Source of the DNA: JAHIYU01 sp964476155
GTDB taxonomy: Bacteria > Krumholzibacteriota > Krumholzibacteriia > LZORAL124-64-63
Assembly: GCA_964476155.1 (NCBI GenBank)
Contig: CAYYYS010000014.1
Location: 1-61,513, forward strand
DNA: 61,513 nucleotides
Direction: 5' to 3'
The position numbers and the translations under genes are program-made. Positions 24,440 to 34,434 of the stretch are shown here, piece by piece (positions within the stretch are counted from its first letter, which is position 1; every line of letters starts with the position of its first letter). A model generated the notes under the pieces. It saw nothing but the letters and a program-made list of their open reading frames with translations. It was not told where the DNA came from and did no database searches.

Positions 24440-26977
24440 TTGGCACGCGTTATCAGGGTAGCAGCAACGATCATGTCTCTGGGAGTGGCCTACGCCATTT
24501 TCACGATGTCCGGTTGCGCGCCATCGTCCGACCTCGGCGGCGTGGCGATAATTAATGCCGTGCCTGACACCTATGTCACCGGCACACCGCCCTATCTTCG
24601 CGCTACGGACTTCTTCGTGCAGTTCTACTGGTCCGGCAACGACCCCGATGGTCGTATCGACGGCTTCGAGTGGAAGATCAGCACGAATGGCGACGACGGG
24701 ATCAGCGTCTACGACACCTTGACGGTGGATCCCGCCACGGGCGACACCATCAATCCCTGGCATTATACGACCGCCACGGATTCCATCTTCTTCGTGAGTG
24801 CCGATTCGTCCGGCTTCATCGACGATTTCGAGCTTCCCGACGATTTGCAGCGGTTCTATCAGCCGCACACGCTGTTCGTGCGCGCCATTGACGACGACGG
24901 GGCCCCGGATCCTAGTCCGGCCATGCTCACCTTCACTGCAACGACCTTTGCTCCCTCGGTATATGTGTCGGCGCCGCCGTCCCTGTTTGGCAATTCGTCC
25001 GAATCGCGCTCCGTGCCACCTACCTTCCTCGTAAAGTGGACCGGCAACGATCCGGACTTCGAACTCGGTACGCCGACCAGGATCCGCTACATGATCAAGG
25101 ACGCCCTGTTTACGAATTCCTTCGGCAACGAGGTGTATCTCTCCACCCGGCAAGAGTACAACCGCGTCGGCGATACCCTCATCACCTTCAGCGATCCGCG
25201 CTGGAGCGACTGGATACCCTACGCCACCGACCCGGAGGCGAGAAGCCAGTCCTTCACTCGAGAAAAGTTCGACGCTCATGGCCGCCAGAAGCACTATCTC
25301 TTCGCGATCCAGGCGCAGGACACCGCCGGTGCCGTTTCTCTGGACCGAAGCTATGGCAACACGGTCAAGAACTTCTACATCAACGACGTCGCCTCACCGA
25401 CACTGGTGATCCGCGAACGCTACCTGGGCGCAACGACGAGCTCGGGTCTCTACGGGTTTGCGGAGGATGACATCGCACAGAATCAGCCTCTTCGCTTCGA
25501 TTGGTCGGGATCAGCGGCGAGTTACGGCGGCGTGGTCATCGGTTATCGCTACGGTTGGGACATCGAGGATCTCGACTATGATGACGATCCCGGGTGGGCC
25601 ACCCAGTTCGGTCTCACGGGCGCACATATCGAGTCGGAGCAGATAGCCTTCGATTCCGGCTCGCACGTTTTGACTATCGAATGTATCGACAACTCCAACC
25701 TCAAGACCCGCTTTACCTATGTGCTGAACGTGGTGCCGGTGCCCGACGCCGCGGATCAGCTGCCACTGATCGTGATCGACGACGTCCAGGACCTCGTCAG
25801 CAATGGCTGGCCCAACGAGACCGGTTCGACCCCCTACGACAGAGATATCTATCGCGATGCTTTCTGGGAAGAAGTCCTGACGGTCGGCAGCAGCGTCTCG
25901 GGATTCAACCCGACACGAGACATGCTGGACAATGAGGAGCGTCTGGGTGAGTGGGGCTATCGTGAAGTGGTTCCCTACAAGAACATCATCTGGACGTCCC
26001 GCTGGAACAACCTGTCCTACATTGCCACGAATTTTCAAGGCCGGAAGATCGAGCATGAAGATTATGAACCGGAAGGTCTGCCGATTGAGTCCTATGTCTG
26101 GCTGGAGACCTATCAGGCCAATGTGGGCAACGTCTTCCTGTGCGGGACCGGCGTGATCAACAACTTCCACATTACCGATTATAACCAAACGCAGTGGTTG
26201 CATCCGATCATCTACACCTCCGATGAGAGCCCGGTGAACTGTGCAGTCGGCTTGCGTGCGAGAAGTTTCGGCACGCGAGAGGAGGCTGATGGCAGCGAGA
26301 CGGTACTCGGCGTTAAGCAATATCCCTATCGTGGCATGGGCATCACCGTCTCATCGATCCTGCAACCGCTCGCGTTCTACTTGTCATCGTCGACGTGCGC
26401 CTCGGGCCCCCACGACGCAAAGCTGCGTTGCGTTGGCACCAAGGGCATCATTCTCGACCCCGAATTCAAGAGTACACACATCGGCGGCAATGCGTTCGCC
26501 GACACGGTCTTCATCTGGGAGACCATCGATTGGCCGGACGATCAGGGTGGCATTCCCGAACTCGACGTCGGCTACGCGTTCGGCCAGTACGACGAATTCT
26601 ACGACGTCAACGTAACGCCGCGGCCCACCATCTGGTATCCGCAGACTGTGAGCGACGGGTCCCTGGCCCTTGAACCGATGTGGCACGTCTATACGCGTTA
26701 CGACTATATCCTCGATCAGCACCTGAGCCACGGCGAGTCGGATTACCCCGAGTTCGATCCGGAGGATGTCTGCGGCGAGCGCGCCGTCAACGATTATAAC
26801 GGTCGGTCGCTCAACGACGGCGTACCGGTCGGGGTGTTCTCGTATCAGGCGGACAAGCCGAGTGGCACGGCGGATGTGATCTGGGGCTTCGATCCCCACA
26901 TGCTCGATCACGACGCCATGAAGGATGCGATACTCTGGGTGCTTGGAGACCACTTCGGATTGACAGTCACGCCTTGA
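24440..26977 (+). CDS. Large surface lipoprotein with Ig-like and amidotransferase-like regions
   Basis: 845-aa predicted lipoprotein. The TTG start at 24440 has GGGAGGT 5 nt upstream and gives a good lipoprotein signal with lipobox MSGC, Cys26. An in-frame ATG at 24473 is the alternative, but loses the basic residues. The segment VPDTYVTGTP ... FYWSGNDPDGRIDGFEW matches the start of the preceding gene, so the two are paralogues at least there. From about residue 435 (LPLIVIDDVQD) the sequence looks like a Rossmann/amidotransferase-like domain, comparable to residues 655-790 of the secreted protein at 18038. Function unknown; probably on the outer membrane. Confidence 0.8.
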   Translation: MARVIRVAATIMSLGVAYAIFTMSGCAPSSDLGGVAIINAVPDTYVTGTPPYLRATDFFVQFYWSGNDPDGRIDGFEWKISTNGDDGISVYDTLTVDPATGDTINPWHYTTATDSIFFVSADSSGFIDDFELPDDLQRFYQPHTLFVRAIDDDGAPDPSPAMLTFTATTFAPSVYVSAPPSLFGNSSESRSVPPTFLVKWTGNDPDFELGTPTRIRYMIKDALFTNSFGNEVYLSTRQEYNRVGDTLITFSDPRWSDWIPYATDPEARSQSFTREKFDAHGRQKHYLFAIQAQDTAGAVSLDRSYGNTVKNFYINDVASPTLVIRERYLGATTSSGLYGFAEDDIAQNQPLRFDWSGSAASYGGVVIGYRYGWDIEDLDYDDDPGWATQFGLTGAHIESEQIAFDSGSHVLTIECIDNSNLKTRFTYVLNVVPVPDAADQLPLIVIDDVQDLVSNGWPNETGSTPYDRDIYRDAFWEEVLTVGSSVSGFNPTRDMLDNEERLGEWGYREVVPYKNIIWTSRWNNLSYIATNFQGRKIEHEDYEPEGLPIESYVWLETYQANVGNVFLCGTGVINNFHITDYNQTQWLHPIIYTSDESPVNCAVGLRARSFGTREEADGSETVLGVKQYPYRGMGITVSSILQPLAFYLSSSTCASGPHDAKLRCVGTKGIILDPEFKSTHIGGNAFADTVFIWETIDWPDDQGGIPELDVGYAFGQYDEFYDVNVTPRPTIWYPQTVSDGSLALEPMWHVYTRYDYILDQHLSHGESDYPEFDPEDVCGERAVNDYNGRSLNDGVPVGVFSYQADKPSGTADVIWGFDPHMLDHDAMKDAILWVLGDHFGLTVTP

Positions 26978-27064
26978 GCGACTTGATCTCCCACGTCGGC
27001 GCCTCGGGGCATGTCCTGGGGGCGCCGGCGGGATGTCCGCATTAGCAGAAGAGGGATACGCATA

Positions 27065-29362
27065 ATGAACAGACCCGTTGTCATGATCGTGTTGCTGTTG
27101 ATGGGTGTTTGCGGGATGGTGACGCTTTGTTCCGCACAGACCCCTTCGAGCGTGTGCGCCCAGGATTCCCTGCGACTGATTTCGCCGGACGAGATCGACG
27201 TGGAGTTCTCCACTGCGGGGCGCAGAGGTGTGAAAATCACCTGGCCCGATGTCCTGAATGATATGTCCACCTGCATCGCCGTCGTCGATACCGAGAGCAT
27301 CCAGGTTCCCATCATCCTCGACGGTATCTACGCCGACGAGGTCGATCGCGAAATCAAAATGCTCTGCGAACTCGGCGGCCAGGTCGGGGCTGAAGACGTC
27401 AACCGCGTGACCGTTGCCTGGAGCAACGTGAACATTGCGCTGACGGGTATCATCAAGGGCGAGATCAACCTGAGCAACAGCGGCGGTATCCTGAGCTTCG
27501 GCGACGGAACCTGGGGGAAGACCAACAACGGCTTGTATCCCTATCTGCCGAATACCGACGTTCTGCATCTGTGCGAGGCTCCCAGCGGGAGCGGCGCCAT
27601 GCTCGCCCATCTGAGCGGCCTGTTGTCGCGCGGTCTCTGGAAGCTGTCCGGTCCCGGGGGGACGTGGACGAGAATCGCCGAGGACATCTTCGACGACGGA
27701 ACGATCAGTGATAACGCCATCACCGCCATCGTCATTGCACCCCACGACGACAACATCTTCGCGGTGGGCACCGTGAAGCAGGGTGTCTTCATCACGCGTG
27801 ACGGCGGTGCCAGCTTCGTCCAGTACCAGACGGAGTTCGCTGATTCCGGATCTTGGAACCTGAGGGCCGTTTCGGCCCTGTCCTGGACGGCCGCGGACAG
27901 GTTGTTCGTGGCCATCGATCAGCTGGGGCTCTACCGTTCGTCGGATCAGGGGACAACCTACGATCTGCTGGGAACCTTCCTGGTCTCCGAGAACTTCCCG
28001 ACCGGCGGCGATAATATCCCTCCCCAAGTCAACTGTATCCTCGATCGCGGCGCTGCCGGCATGCTCGTGGGTGTCGATCGTTTCGGGCTCTATGAGACCA
28101 ACACCGACGGTGCGACCTGGTCTTGGAGTTGGAGTACCCTGCTCAGCCCCGATGAAGAGGAAAAGGACGTCATCTCCCTCATCGTTTCACCGGTCGACGA
28201 CGACCATTTCACCGTGGGTACGCGGAGCTCGGGATTGTGGTGGACGCCGAACAGGGGCGACTCCTGGACCCGTCTCACCGGCGGCCCTGGTTTCTTTGAC
28301 TCCGGGGATACACCACGGATTTCAGGCCTGGTCATCGATGAAGCCGCTGGTCTCTATCTCGGTCTGGCGGACGGGTTCGGCCTGCTCGATTGCGCGGTCG
28401 GCGACACGGCCTGGAGCTTGACGACGCTGCCCGCACCGGGTATCACGCAATTCTCCGATATCCTGGTGTCCGCGCAGTCCGGCATCGACTATTTCCTCGG
28501 CACCTATGGTGGCGGCATCTACACACCCGGTACCCAGATCCGTCTGTCTGATACGATCATCAAGACCCAGACGGACGATGATCTCGAGAACATCGATTTC
28601 GGTGTGTACATCTCATTCGAGGACGCCGCGTTCGATTCGAGCAGCGACTTCAAGCTCGTTCTCCAGGATTTCCAGGGTTATGCGGTCTGGCGCGCTCAAG
28701 TGAACAATCCCGATCAGATGGAACTTGTCGGTCTCTACGACAAGAGCAATCCCGAGAGTTGCATCGACGGGTACTGCGGCGACGAGAGCTACAACGTTCT
28801 GCCCGGCTGCTTTGCGGACAAGCGCGCGGCCTGCTTCGACTTCACCGACCTCGACCATATCGAGTTCTTCGACGGCAATGTTTACGAGGGGTTCACGTAC
28901 TACTATGCGGTGACGACCTTCGATTACGGCAACATCGCCACCGCGTCGCCCAGTTCCATGTCGAATGACCAGTTGTTCTCGCCACGCTATCCCGGCGATG
29001 ACCTCTCGGTCTTCTCCGGCGCCGGCAACCGGGTCCAGCTCTACGTTCATATGGACGCCGTGGCCGACGTGGGTGGACCCGAGATTTTCGCTTATCCAAA
29101 CCCCTTGCGTCTGGACAGCGGTTTCACCGGGGGCGAGGGCGAAGACGTGCGCTTCAAGAATCTCCCCGAGAACAGCCGTATCCTGATCTTTACACTGGAT
29201 GGTGATCTGGTGGCCGATCTTGGCACCGACGACCAGGTTGGCGACATGATCACCTGGACCACCCGCAACGCGGGGGAGAGGCTCGCGTCCGGCGTCTACA
29301 TCTACAAGGTGGAGATGGCGCAACGCGAGGATTTCTACGGAAAGGTCGTGGTCATCCGCTGA
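27065..29362 (+). CDS. Secreted beta-propeller-like protein with FlgD-like C-terminus
   Basis: 765-aa exported protein. Signal peptide about residues 1-24, ending CSA before QTPSS. From about 165 to 500, repeated short blocks of the type WTRI, GLWWTPNRGDSWTRL and GGASFVQYQ are typical of BNR/sortilin-type beta-propeller blades. A fibronectin-like part with several Cys follows (about 515-660). The FlgD-Ig-like end (about 675-765) has FAYPNPLRL, ILIFTLDGDLVADL and ASGVYIYKVE. I chose the ATG at 27065, which has AGAGGG upstream and gives a proper signal peptide. A GC hairpin (arms 26997-27003 and 27021-27027) precedes the gene. Probably displayed on or released from the cell surface. Confidence 0.82.
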   Translation: MNRPVVMIVLLLMGVCGMVTLCSAQTPSSVCAQDSLRLISPDEIDVEFSTAGRRGVKITWPDVLNDMSTCIAVVDTESIQVPIILDGIYADEVDREIKMLCELGGQVGAEDVNRVTVAWSNVNIALTGIIKGEINLSNSGGILSFGDGTWGKTNNGLYPYLPNTDVLHLCEAPSGSGAMLAHLSGLLSRGLWKLSGPGGTWTRIAEDIFDDGTISDNAITAIVIAPHDDNIFAVGTVKQGVFITRDGGASFVQYQTEFADSGSWNLRAVSALSWTAADRLFVAIDQLGLYRSSDQGTTYDLLGTFLVSENFPTGGDNIPPQVNCILDRGAAGMLVGVDRFGLYETNTDGATWSWSWSTLLSPDEEEKDVISLIVSPVDDDHFTVGTRSSGLWWTPNRGDSWTRLTGGPGFFDSGDTPRISGLVIDEAAGLYLGLADGFGLLDCAVGDTAWSLTTLPAPGITQFSDILVSAQSGIDYFLGTYGGGIYTPGTQIRLSDTIIKTQTDDDLENIDFGVYISFEDAAFDSSSDFKLVLQDFQGYAVWRAQVNNPDQMELVGLYDKSNPESCIDGYCGDESYNVLPGCFADKRAACFDFTDLDHIEFFDGNVYEGFTYYYAVTTFDYGNIATASPSSMSNDQLFSPRYPGDDLSVFSGAGNRVQLYVHMDAVADVGGPEIFAYPNPLRLDSGFTGGEGEDVRFKNLPENSRILIFTLDGDLVADLGTDDQVGDMITWTTRNAGERLASGVYIYKVEMAQREDFYGKVVVIR

Positions 29363-29402
29363 CCGCGGACTGTTGCGCTTAGAGACGTGATGAACCATAT
29401 TT

Positions 29403-29424
29403 GGCCCGGTGTGCGCACCGGGCC
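29403..29424 (+). terminator. Hairpin after the propeller-protein gene, possible terminator
   Basis: GGCCCGGTG and CACCGGGCC form a perfect 9-bp stem with loop TGCG. Only TT follows, so it is not a canonical intrinsic terminator, but it lies in the right place between two transcription units. Confidence 0.4.
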
Positions 29425-29488
29425 TTAGCATGGTCAAGACCGATAATCGATAACCCCAAGTCAGTGGTTTGAATCTGGAGGAAACGTG

Positions 29489-32173
29489 ATGTCCGGACAG
29501 CAGGTGTTCTTTTTCGGGAATAACGAAGCCGAGGGTAAGGGCGACCAGAAGGAGCTACTCGGCGGCAAGGGCGCGAATCTGGCGGAGATGAGCCGCATCG
29601 GTATTCCGGTTCCGCCCGGATTCACCATCACGACCGAGTGTTGCATCGGCTACCTGAAGGATCCCGGCATCATGGAAGGCCTGAAGGCCGAGGTCGAGGC
29701 GAACATCGCCAGGGTCGAGAAGATCATGGGCCAGCGCTTTGCCGATCCCGCCGATCCCCTGCTGTTTTCCTGTCGTTCGGGAGCCAAGATCTCCATGCCC
29801 GGCATGATGGACACGGTCTTGAACATCGGCCTGAACGACGAGACGGTGAAAGGCCTGATCGCCAAGTCGGGCAACGAGCGTTTCGCATACGACAGCTACC
29901 GTCGGCTGGTGCAGATGTACGGCGACGTGGTGATGGGCATCGAGGGTGAGACGTTCGCGGATGCGCTGGATGCGTTGAAGGAAGAGCGCGGCGTTCAGCT
30001 GGACACCGACCTGACCGTTGATGACCTCAAGGGTTTGATCACGACCTTCAAGACTATCGTCAAGACCGAGACCGGCAAGGATTTCCCGACCGATCCCATG
30101 GAGCAGTTGTGGGGTGGCATCGAGGCCGTCTTCAGCAGCTGGAACGTGCCGCGGGCGATCAGCTATCGCAACCTGAACCATCTGCCCCACGACATGGGCA
30201 CCGCGGTCAACGTGCAGACCATGGTCTTCGGCAACATGGGCGACAGCTCCGCCACCGGCGTGGCGTTCACGCGTAACCCGTCCACCGGCGAAAATTTCTT
30301 CTACGGCGAGTTCCTGGTCAACGCCCAGGGCGAGGACGTGGTAGCCGGCACCCGCACACCCCAGGCCCTGAACAACGAGGGGCGCGACAATCTGCCCGCG
30401 GGCAACCCCATCCGCGATCTGCCCACCCTCGAAGAGATCATGCCCGAGGCCTATACCAGCCTGTGCGGCATCCGCGAGACGCTCGAGGGCCATTACCACA
30501 ACATGCAGGACATCGAGTTCACGATCCAGGACGGTCGCCTGTGGATGCTCCAGACCCGTCACGGCAAGCGGACCGGCCGCGCCGCGGTGCGTGTCGCCGC
30601 CGAGATGCAGGACGAGGGTCTGATGACCGTCGACGAGGCCATGCTGGCCGTGGATCCCGAGCATCTCGACCAGCTGCTCCACGACCAGATCGATCCCAAG
30701 GCCACGTTCAAGGAGCTGGGCAAGGGGCTGCCCGCATCGCCGGGCGCCGCCCAGGGTGAGATCGTCTTTTCGGCCGAAGCCGCGGTCGCCGCGGTCACCG
30801 CCGGCCACAAGGTGGTCCTGGTCCGGCGTGAGACCAGCCCCGAGGACATCGAGGGCATGAACAGCGCCGAGGGTATTCTCACCGCACGGGGCGGCATGAC
30901 CAGCCACGCGGCCGTGGTGGCCCGCGGCATGGGCAAACCTTGCGTCGCCGGCTGCGGCGAGCTTCGCGTGAGCTACGCCGACGGCACCATGGACATCGGC
31001 GGCAGGACCTTCAAGGCCGGCGACCTGATCACCATCGACGGCAGCCAGGGCGCCGTTATCGAGGGTATGGTGCCCCTGGTGGCCCCCAGCCTCGAGGATC
31101 CCAACCTGCAGACGATCATGGACTGGGCCGACGCCCGACGTCGTTTGGGCGTGCGCACCAATGCGGATTCGCCTCACGACGCAAAGCAGGCCCGTGAGTT
31201 CGGCGCCAAGGGCATCGGCCTCACGCGTACCGAGCACATGTTCTTCGGCGAAGACCGCATCAAGAAGATGCGCGAGATGATCCTGGCCGACGACGAGGCC
31301 GGCCGCCGCAAGGCGCTAAAGAAGGTGCTGCCCCTGCAGCAGGACGACTTCGAGGGCATCTTCACGGCCATGGACGGGTATCCGGTCACCATCCGGCTGC
31401 TCGATCCGCCTCTGCACGAGTTCCTGCCTTCGCACGAGCAGAAGACCGAGATCAAGGAGCTCGCCGGCGAGTTGGGCGTCTCGGCCCAGATGCTCGAAGA
31501 GCGCATCGACGCGCTGCACGAGATGAACCCCATGCTCGGCCATCGCGGCTGCCGCCTGGGCGTGACCTACCCCGAGATCTACGAGACCCAGGTGGAGGCC
31601 ATCATCCGGGCCGCGGTCACGGTCAAGGGCCAGGGCGTCGACGTCCAGCCCGAGATCATGATCCCGCTGGTGGGCGCCGTGCCCGAGTTGTCGGTCCTGC
31701 GCGAGATGGCCATCGAGGTCGCCACCCGCGTGATGGCGGAGATGGGCACCGAGGTCAAGTACCTCGTCGGCACCATGATCGAGATCCCGCGCGCCGCCCT
31801 GATGGCGGACAAGGTTGCCGAGCACGCCGATTTCTTCAGCTTCGGCACCAACGACCTGACGCAGATGGCCTTCGGCTACAGCCGTGACGATGCGGGCGTC
31901 TTCCTGCCCGAGTACGTCAAAAAGTCCATCCTGCCGAGCGACCCCTTCCAGCAGCTCGACCAGGACGGCGTCGGTCAGCTGGTGGCCATGGCGGTGAAGA
32001 AGGGTCGCGAGACCAATCCCGACATCCACCTGGGTATCTGCGGTGAGCACGGAGGCGATCCCAGTTCGGTCGACTTCTGTCACCGGGTGGGACTGGACTA
32101 CGTGAGTTGTTCGCCGTTCCGCGTGCCGATCGCGCGTCTGGCGGCGGCCCACGCGGCCATCAGGAACGAGTAG
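29489..32173 (+). CDS. ppdK: Pyruvate phosphate dikinase
   Basis: Reversibly converts pyruvate, ATP and phosphate to PEP, AMP and PPi; 894 aa, close to the family norm. The N-terminal nucleotide-binding part starts with GGKGANLAEM. The phosphohistidine domain holds GGMTSHAAVVARG, with catalytic His473 and the regulatory-position Thr471. The C-terminal PEP/pyruvate TIM barrel ends with CGEHGGDP and the active-site Cys in DYVSCSPFRVP. GGAGG lies 7 nt before the ATG at 29489; the GTG at 29486 is less well spaced. It can serve gluconeogenesis or a PPi-based glycolysis. The next gene starts one base after its stop. Confidence 0.97.
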   Translation: MSGQQVFFFGNNEAEGKGDQKELLGGKGANLAEMSRIGIPVPPGFTITTECCIGYLKDPGIMEGLKAEVEANIARVEKIMGQRFADPADPLLFSCRSGAKISMPGMMDTVLNIGLNDETVKGLIAKSGNERFAYDSYRRLVQMYGDVVMGIEGETFADALDALKEERGVQLDTDLTVDDLKGLITTFKTIVKTETGKDFPTDPMEQLWGGIEAVFSSWNVPRAISYRNLNHLPHDMGTAVNVQTMVFGNMGDSSATGVAFTRNPSTGENFFYGEFLVNAQGEDVVAGTRTPQALNNEGRDNLPAGNPIRDLPTLEEIMPEAYTSLCGIRETLEGHYHNMQDIEFTIQDGRLWMLQTRHGKRTGRAAVRVAAEMQDEGLMTVDEAMLAVDPEHLDQLLHDQIDPKATFKELGKGLPASPGAAQGEIVFSAEAAVAAVTAGHKVVLVRRETSPEDIEGMNSAEGILTARGGMTSHAAVVARGMGKPCVAGCGELRVSYADGTMDIGGRTFKAGDLITIDGSQGAVIEGMVPLVAPSLEDPNLQTIMDWADARRRLGVRTNADSPHDAKQAREFGAKGIGLTRTEHMFFGEDRIKKMREMILADDEAGRRKALKKVLPLQQDDFEGIFTAMDGYPVTIRLLDPPLHEFLPSHEQKTEIKELAGELGVSAQMLEERIDALHEMNPMLGHRGCRLGVTYPEIYETQVEAIIRAAVTVKGQGVDVQPEIMIPLVGAVPELSVLREMAIEVATRVMAEMGTEVKYLVGTMIEIPRAALMADKVAEHADFFSFGTNDLTQMAFGYSRDDAGVFLPEYVKKSILPSDPFQQLDQDGVGQLVAMAVKKGRETNPDIHLGICGEHGGDPSSVDFCHRVGLDYVSCSPFRVPIARLAAAHAAIRNE

Positions 32174-32174
32174 C

Positions 32175-34406
32175 GTGGAATTGACCTGGTCCATTCCCTT
32201 CTATGTGGGACCAGTCCTGGTCGTTTTCGCTGTGGCGGCGGGTCTTATGATCCGCCGCCTTTATCGTGATACCGAACCGCGTGCGTCAACACTCATGCGC
32301 CGGTTGTTGACCGGTCTGCGTGTGGCTGTCGTGGGATTGTTGATCTGGGCTCTGGCCGGGCCGGCCCTGCTGCGAACCATGGGTCGGACTGTCCAGCCGT
32401 CGGTCGTGGTGGTGGTCGAGGATTCGGCCAGCATGGACCTGCGCGACGCTCCGGATGGCGCGAGCCGTTGGGAGCGCGCGGCCTGGCTTACCGCGACCGT
32501 GGATTCCCTGCTCGCGCATCATGCCTCCGGCATTGCGGTCACACACCTGCGCGGCAATGGGCTGGCCGGTTCCGTTGCCTGGCAACCGGAAGACGAACCC
32601 GCCATCCCCGTTGCTCGGGGCACGGATCTGCGGGGGCTGGTCTCGGACCTGGCCAAGTCCTGGGCCGATCGCTCGTTACGGGCCGTGGTCGTGCTGACCG
32701 ATGGTCATGAAACCGCAACCGTCGTCCAGGGGGACGGCCTGACTCCGGCGGCCGGCGTCAAGACCCTGATCGTGGGGGTGGGCGACCCGGACGGTCCGCC
32801 GGATCTTCTGCTGCAGGATTTGCACTATCCCGATACGGCCTTCCAGGGGGACGAACTCGTCGTTGAGGCGACCGTCGGGCTGCGTATGATGGCAGGTGCG
32901 GCCAACCGATCGGTCACACTCCATCTCGTCCAGAACGGCGATACGTTGGCCACCGCGACGGCCGAGGCCGCGGCCGACGACCAGAGCGTCCGGATCGATC
33001 TGGTTTTCGAGGCCTCACGGCCCGGACTGAACCTCTTCGACCTGATCGTCGATGCTGCCGACAACGAGCGTTACCTTGCCAACAACCAGTCGTCCCTGGC
33101 CATTGCCGTCCGCGACGAGCGATCCCGGTTGCTGTTGTTGTCGGGACACCCTGGGTGGACCGTGCGTGCGCTGGCCCATGCGGCCCTGCGCGAGCCGCGT
33201 CTCACTTTGGACGTGGCCTATCCCGGCCCCGACGGTTTCATGCTGGCGGACAGTGCGGGAACCTGGACGCTGCCGCGGACAACCGGCGAATGGGCCGATT
33301 GGGACGGCGTGGTTCTGGTGGGCACCGCGGGACTGGCGGACCGGGTATCCTGGCTAGCCTTGGCCGAGGCCGTTCGCGGGGGACTCGGATTGCTCGTCAT
33401 GCCGCCGTTGTCAGCCGACGGTGCGGATCGCGTTCTGGCGGCCTTATTGCCCGTATCCGGGCTCGAACACGAGGTCGAAGGACAATGGGCGCCGGTCATC
33501 ACTGACGGTATTCTGACACACCCCCTGCTGTCTCGACTGGGTACCGGCGGTGACAGCCCCTTTGCTGATCTGCCGCCGCTGACCATCCTGACGCGGTGCG
33601 AGCCGGGGCCGACCGCCACCGAACTGCTGTCCGCCCGCTCACTGCACGGATCCACGACCACGCGATCCCTGCTGCTGACCGGCAACGCCGGCGCCGGGAC
33701 GGTCACCTACTTCGCTTCGCCCGATCTCTGGTCCCTCGTCAACTGGCAACCGCCGAACGGATTCACCGGCGAACGGGAGCACGCCGCCGTGCGTCTGGCG
33801 CGGAACATGCTGGCGTGGACCGCACTGGGGCGGAGTCTCGCCGGCGTGACAATCGCCGGACATCGCAACCTGTATCGCGAAGGCGAGACCATTACCCTGG
33901 AAACCCAGGGCCGCGACATGCGCGGTGACGAGCACGGACGGCCCGTTTCCCTGAAGCTCACGCGGATCGAGAACGAGACGGACGTGGTGGCCGGAACCTA
34001 CCACCTGGAGAATGTGGCGGGTCGTCCCGGGCGTTCTCGCGCCACCCTGCCGCCCCTGCCTCCCGCCCGCTATGCGGTCCAGCCCGTCTACGCGGGAACC
34101 GATTCGGCCGCCGGCCCGGCCCGGCCCTTCGTGATCATCTCCTCTACTCTCGAGGAGATGCAGACCTGGCAGGACAGTCGACACCTGCGCGGTCTTGCCC
34201 GGAACTGGCGGGGCGTGTACGTGAACGGGGGGAGCCCCGGCTCGATCGCCGCCCTCTGCGCTGCCCTGGCGGCCGTGGACTGGACCGCCGCCACGATCGA
34301 GACCGAAACCCGCTCGAGCCTCTGGGCCGGTTGGCCCCTCTTTCTGACGGTGGCCCTGCTGCTCGGAGTGGAATGGTTCTTGCGTCGCTCCGAAGGCATG
34401 TTGTAG
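32175..34406 (+). CDS. Membrane protein with VWA-like and amidotransferase-like domains
   Basis: 743 aa. Two membrane segments at the N-terminus (about 6-26 and 42-63) precede a VWA-like domain (about 76-200). Its metal-site motif reads VEDSASM, so the usual first Asp of DxSxS is replaced by Glu. VVVLTDGHE gives the later conserved strand. Residues about 310-540 resemble the glutamine-amidotransferase-like domain that often follows VWA in such proteins. A last membrane helix (about 712-732) is followed by LRRSEGML. The layout is that of BatA-adjacent membrane proteins in Bacteroidota and Planctomycetota. Function unknown. The GTG start is one base after the ppdK stop, with only a weak ribosome site (AGGAACGAG). 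Confidence 0.75.
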   Translation: MELTWSIPFYVGPVLVVFAVAAGLMIRRLYRDTEPRASTLMRRLLTGLRVAVVGLLIWALAGPALLRTMGRTVQPSVVVVVEDSASMDLRDAPDGASRWERAAWLTATVDSLLAHHASGIAVTHLRGNGLAGSVAWQPEDEPAIPVARGTDLRGLVSDLAKSWADRSLRAVVVLTDGHETATVVQGDGLTPAAGVKTLIVGVGDPDGPPDLLLQDLHYPDTAFQGDELVVEATVGLRMMAGAANRSVTLHLVQNGDTLATATAEAAADDQSVRIDLVFEASRPGLNLFDLIVDAADNERYLANNQSSLAIAVRDERSRLLLLSGHPGWTVRALAHAALREPRLTLDVAYPGPDGFMLADSAGTWTLPRTTGEWADWDGVVLVGTAGLADRVSWLALAEAVRGGLGLLVMPPLSADGADRVLAALLPVSGLEHEVEGQWAPVITDGILTHPLLSRLGTGGDSPFADLPPLTILTRCEPGPTATELLSARSLHGSTTTRSLLLTGNAGAGTVTYFASPDLWSLVNWQPPNGFTGEREHAAVRLARNMLAWTALGRSLAGVTIAGHRNLYREGETITLETQGRDMRGDEHGRPVSLKLTRIENETDVVAGTYHLENVAGRPGRSRATLPPLPPARYAVQPVYAGTDSAAGPARPFVIISSTLEEMQTWQDSRHLRGLARNWRGVYVNGGSPGSIAALCAALAAVDWTAATIETETRSSLWAGWPLFLTVALLLGVEWFLRRSEGML

Positions 34407-34434
34407 ATCCTACCTCCCGGTTCGGACAAATCGA

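Noticed and set aside
29555..31237. 560-codon minus-strand frame opposite ppdK
   Set aside because: Antisense to a fully conserved enzyme and rich in His/Gly/Leu as expected of a mirror frame.
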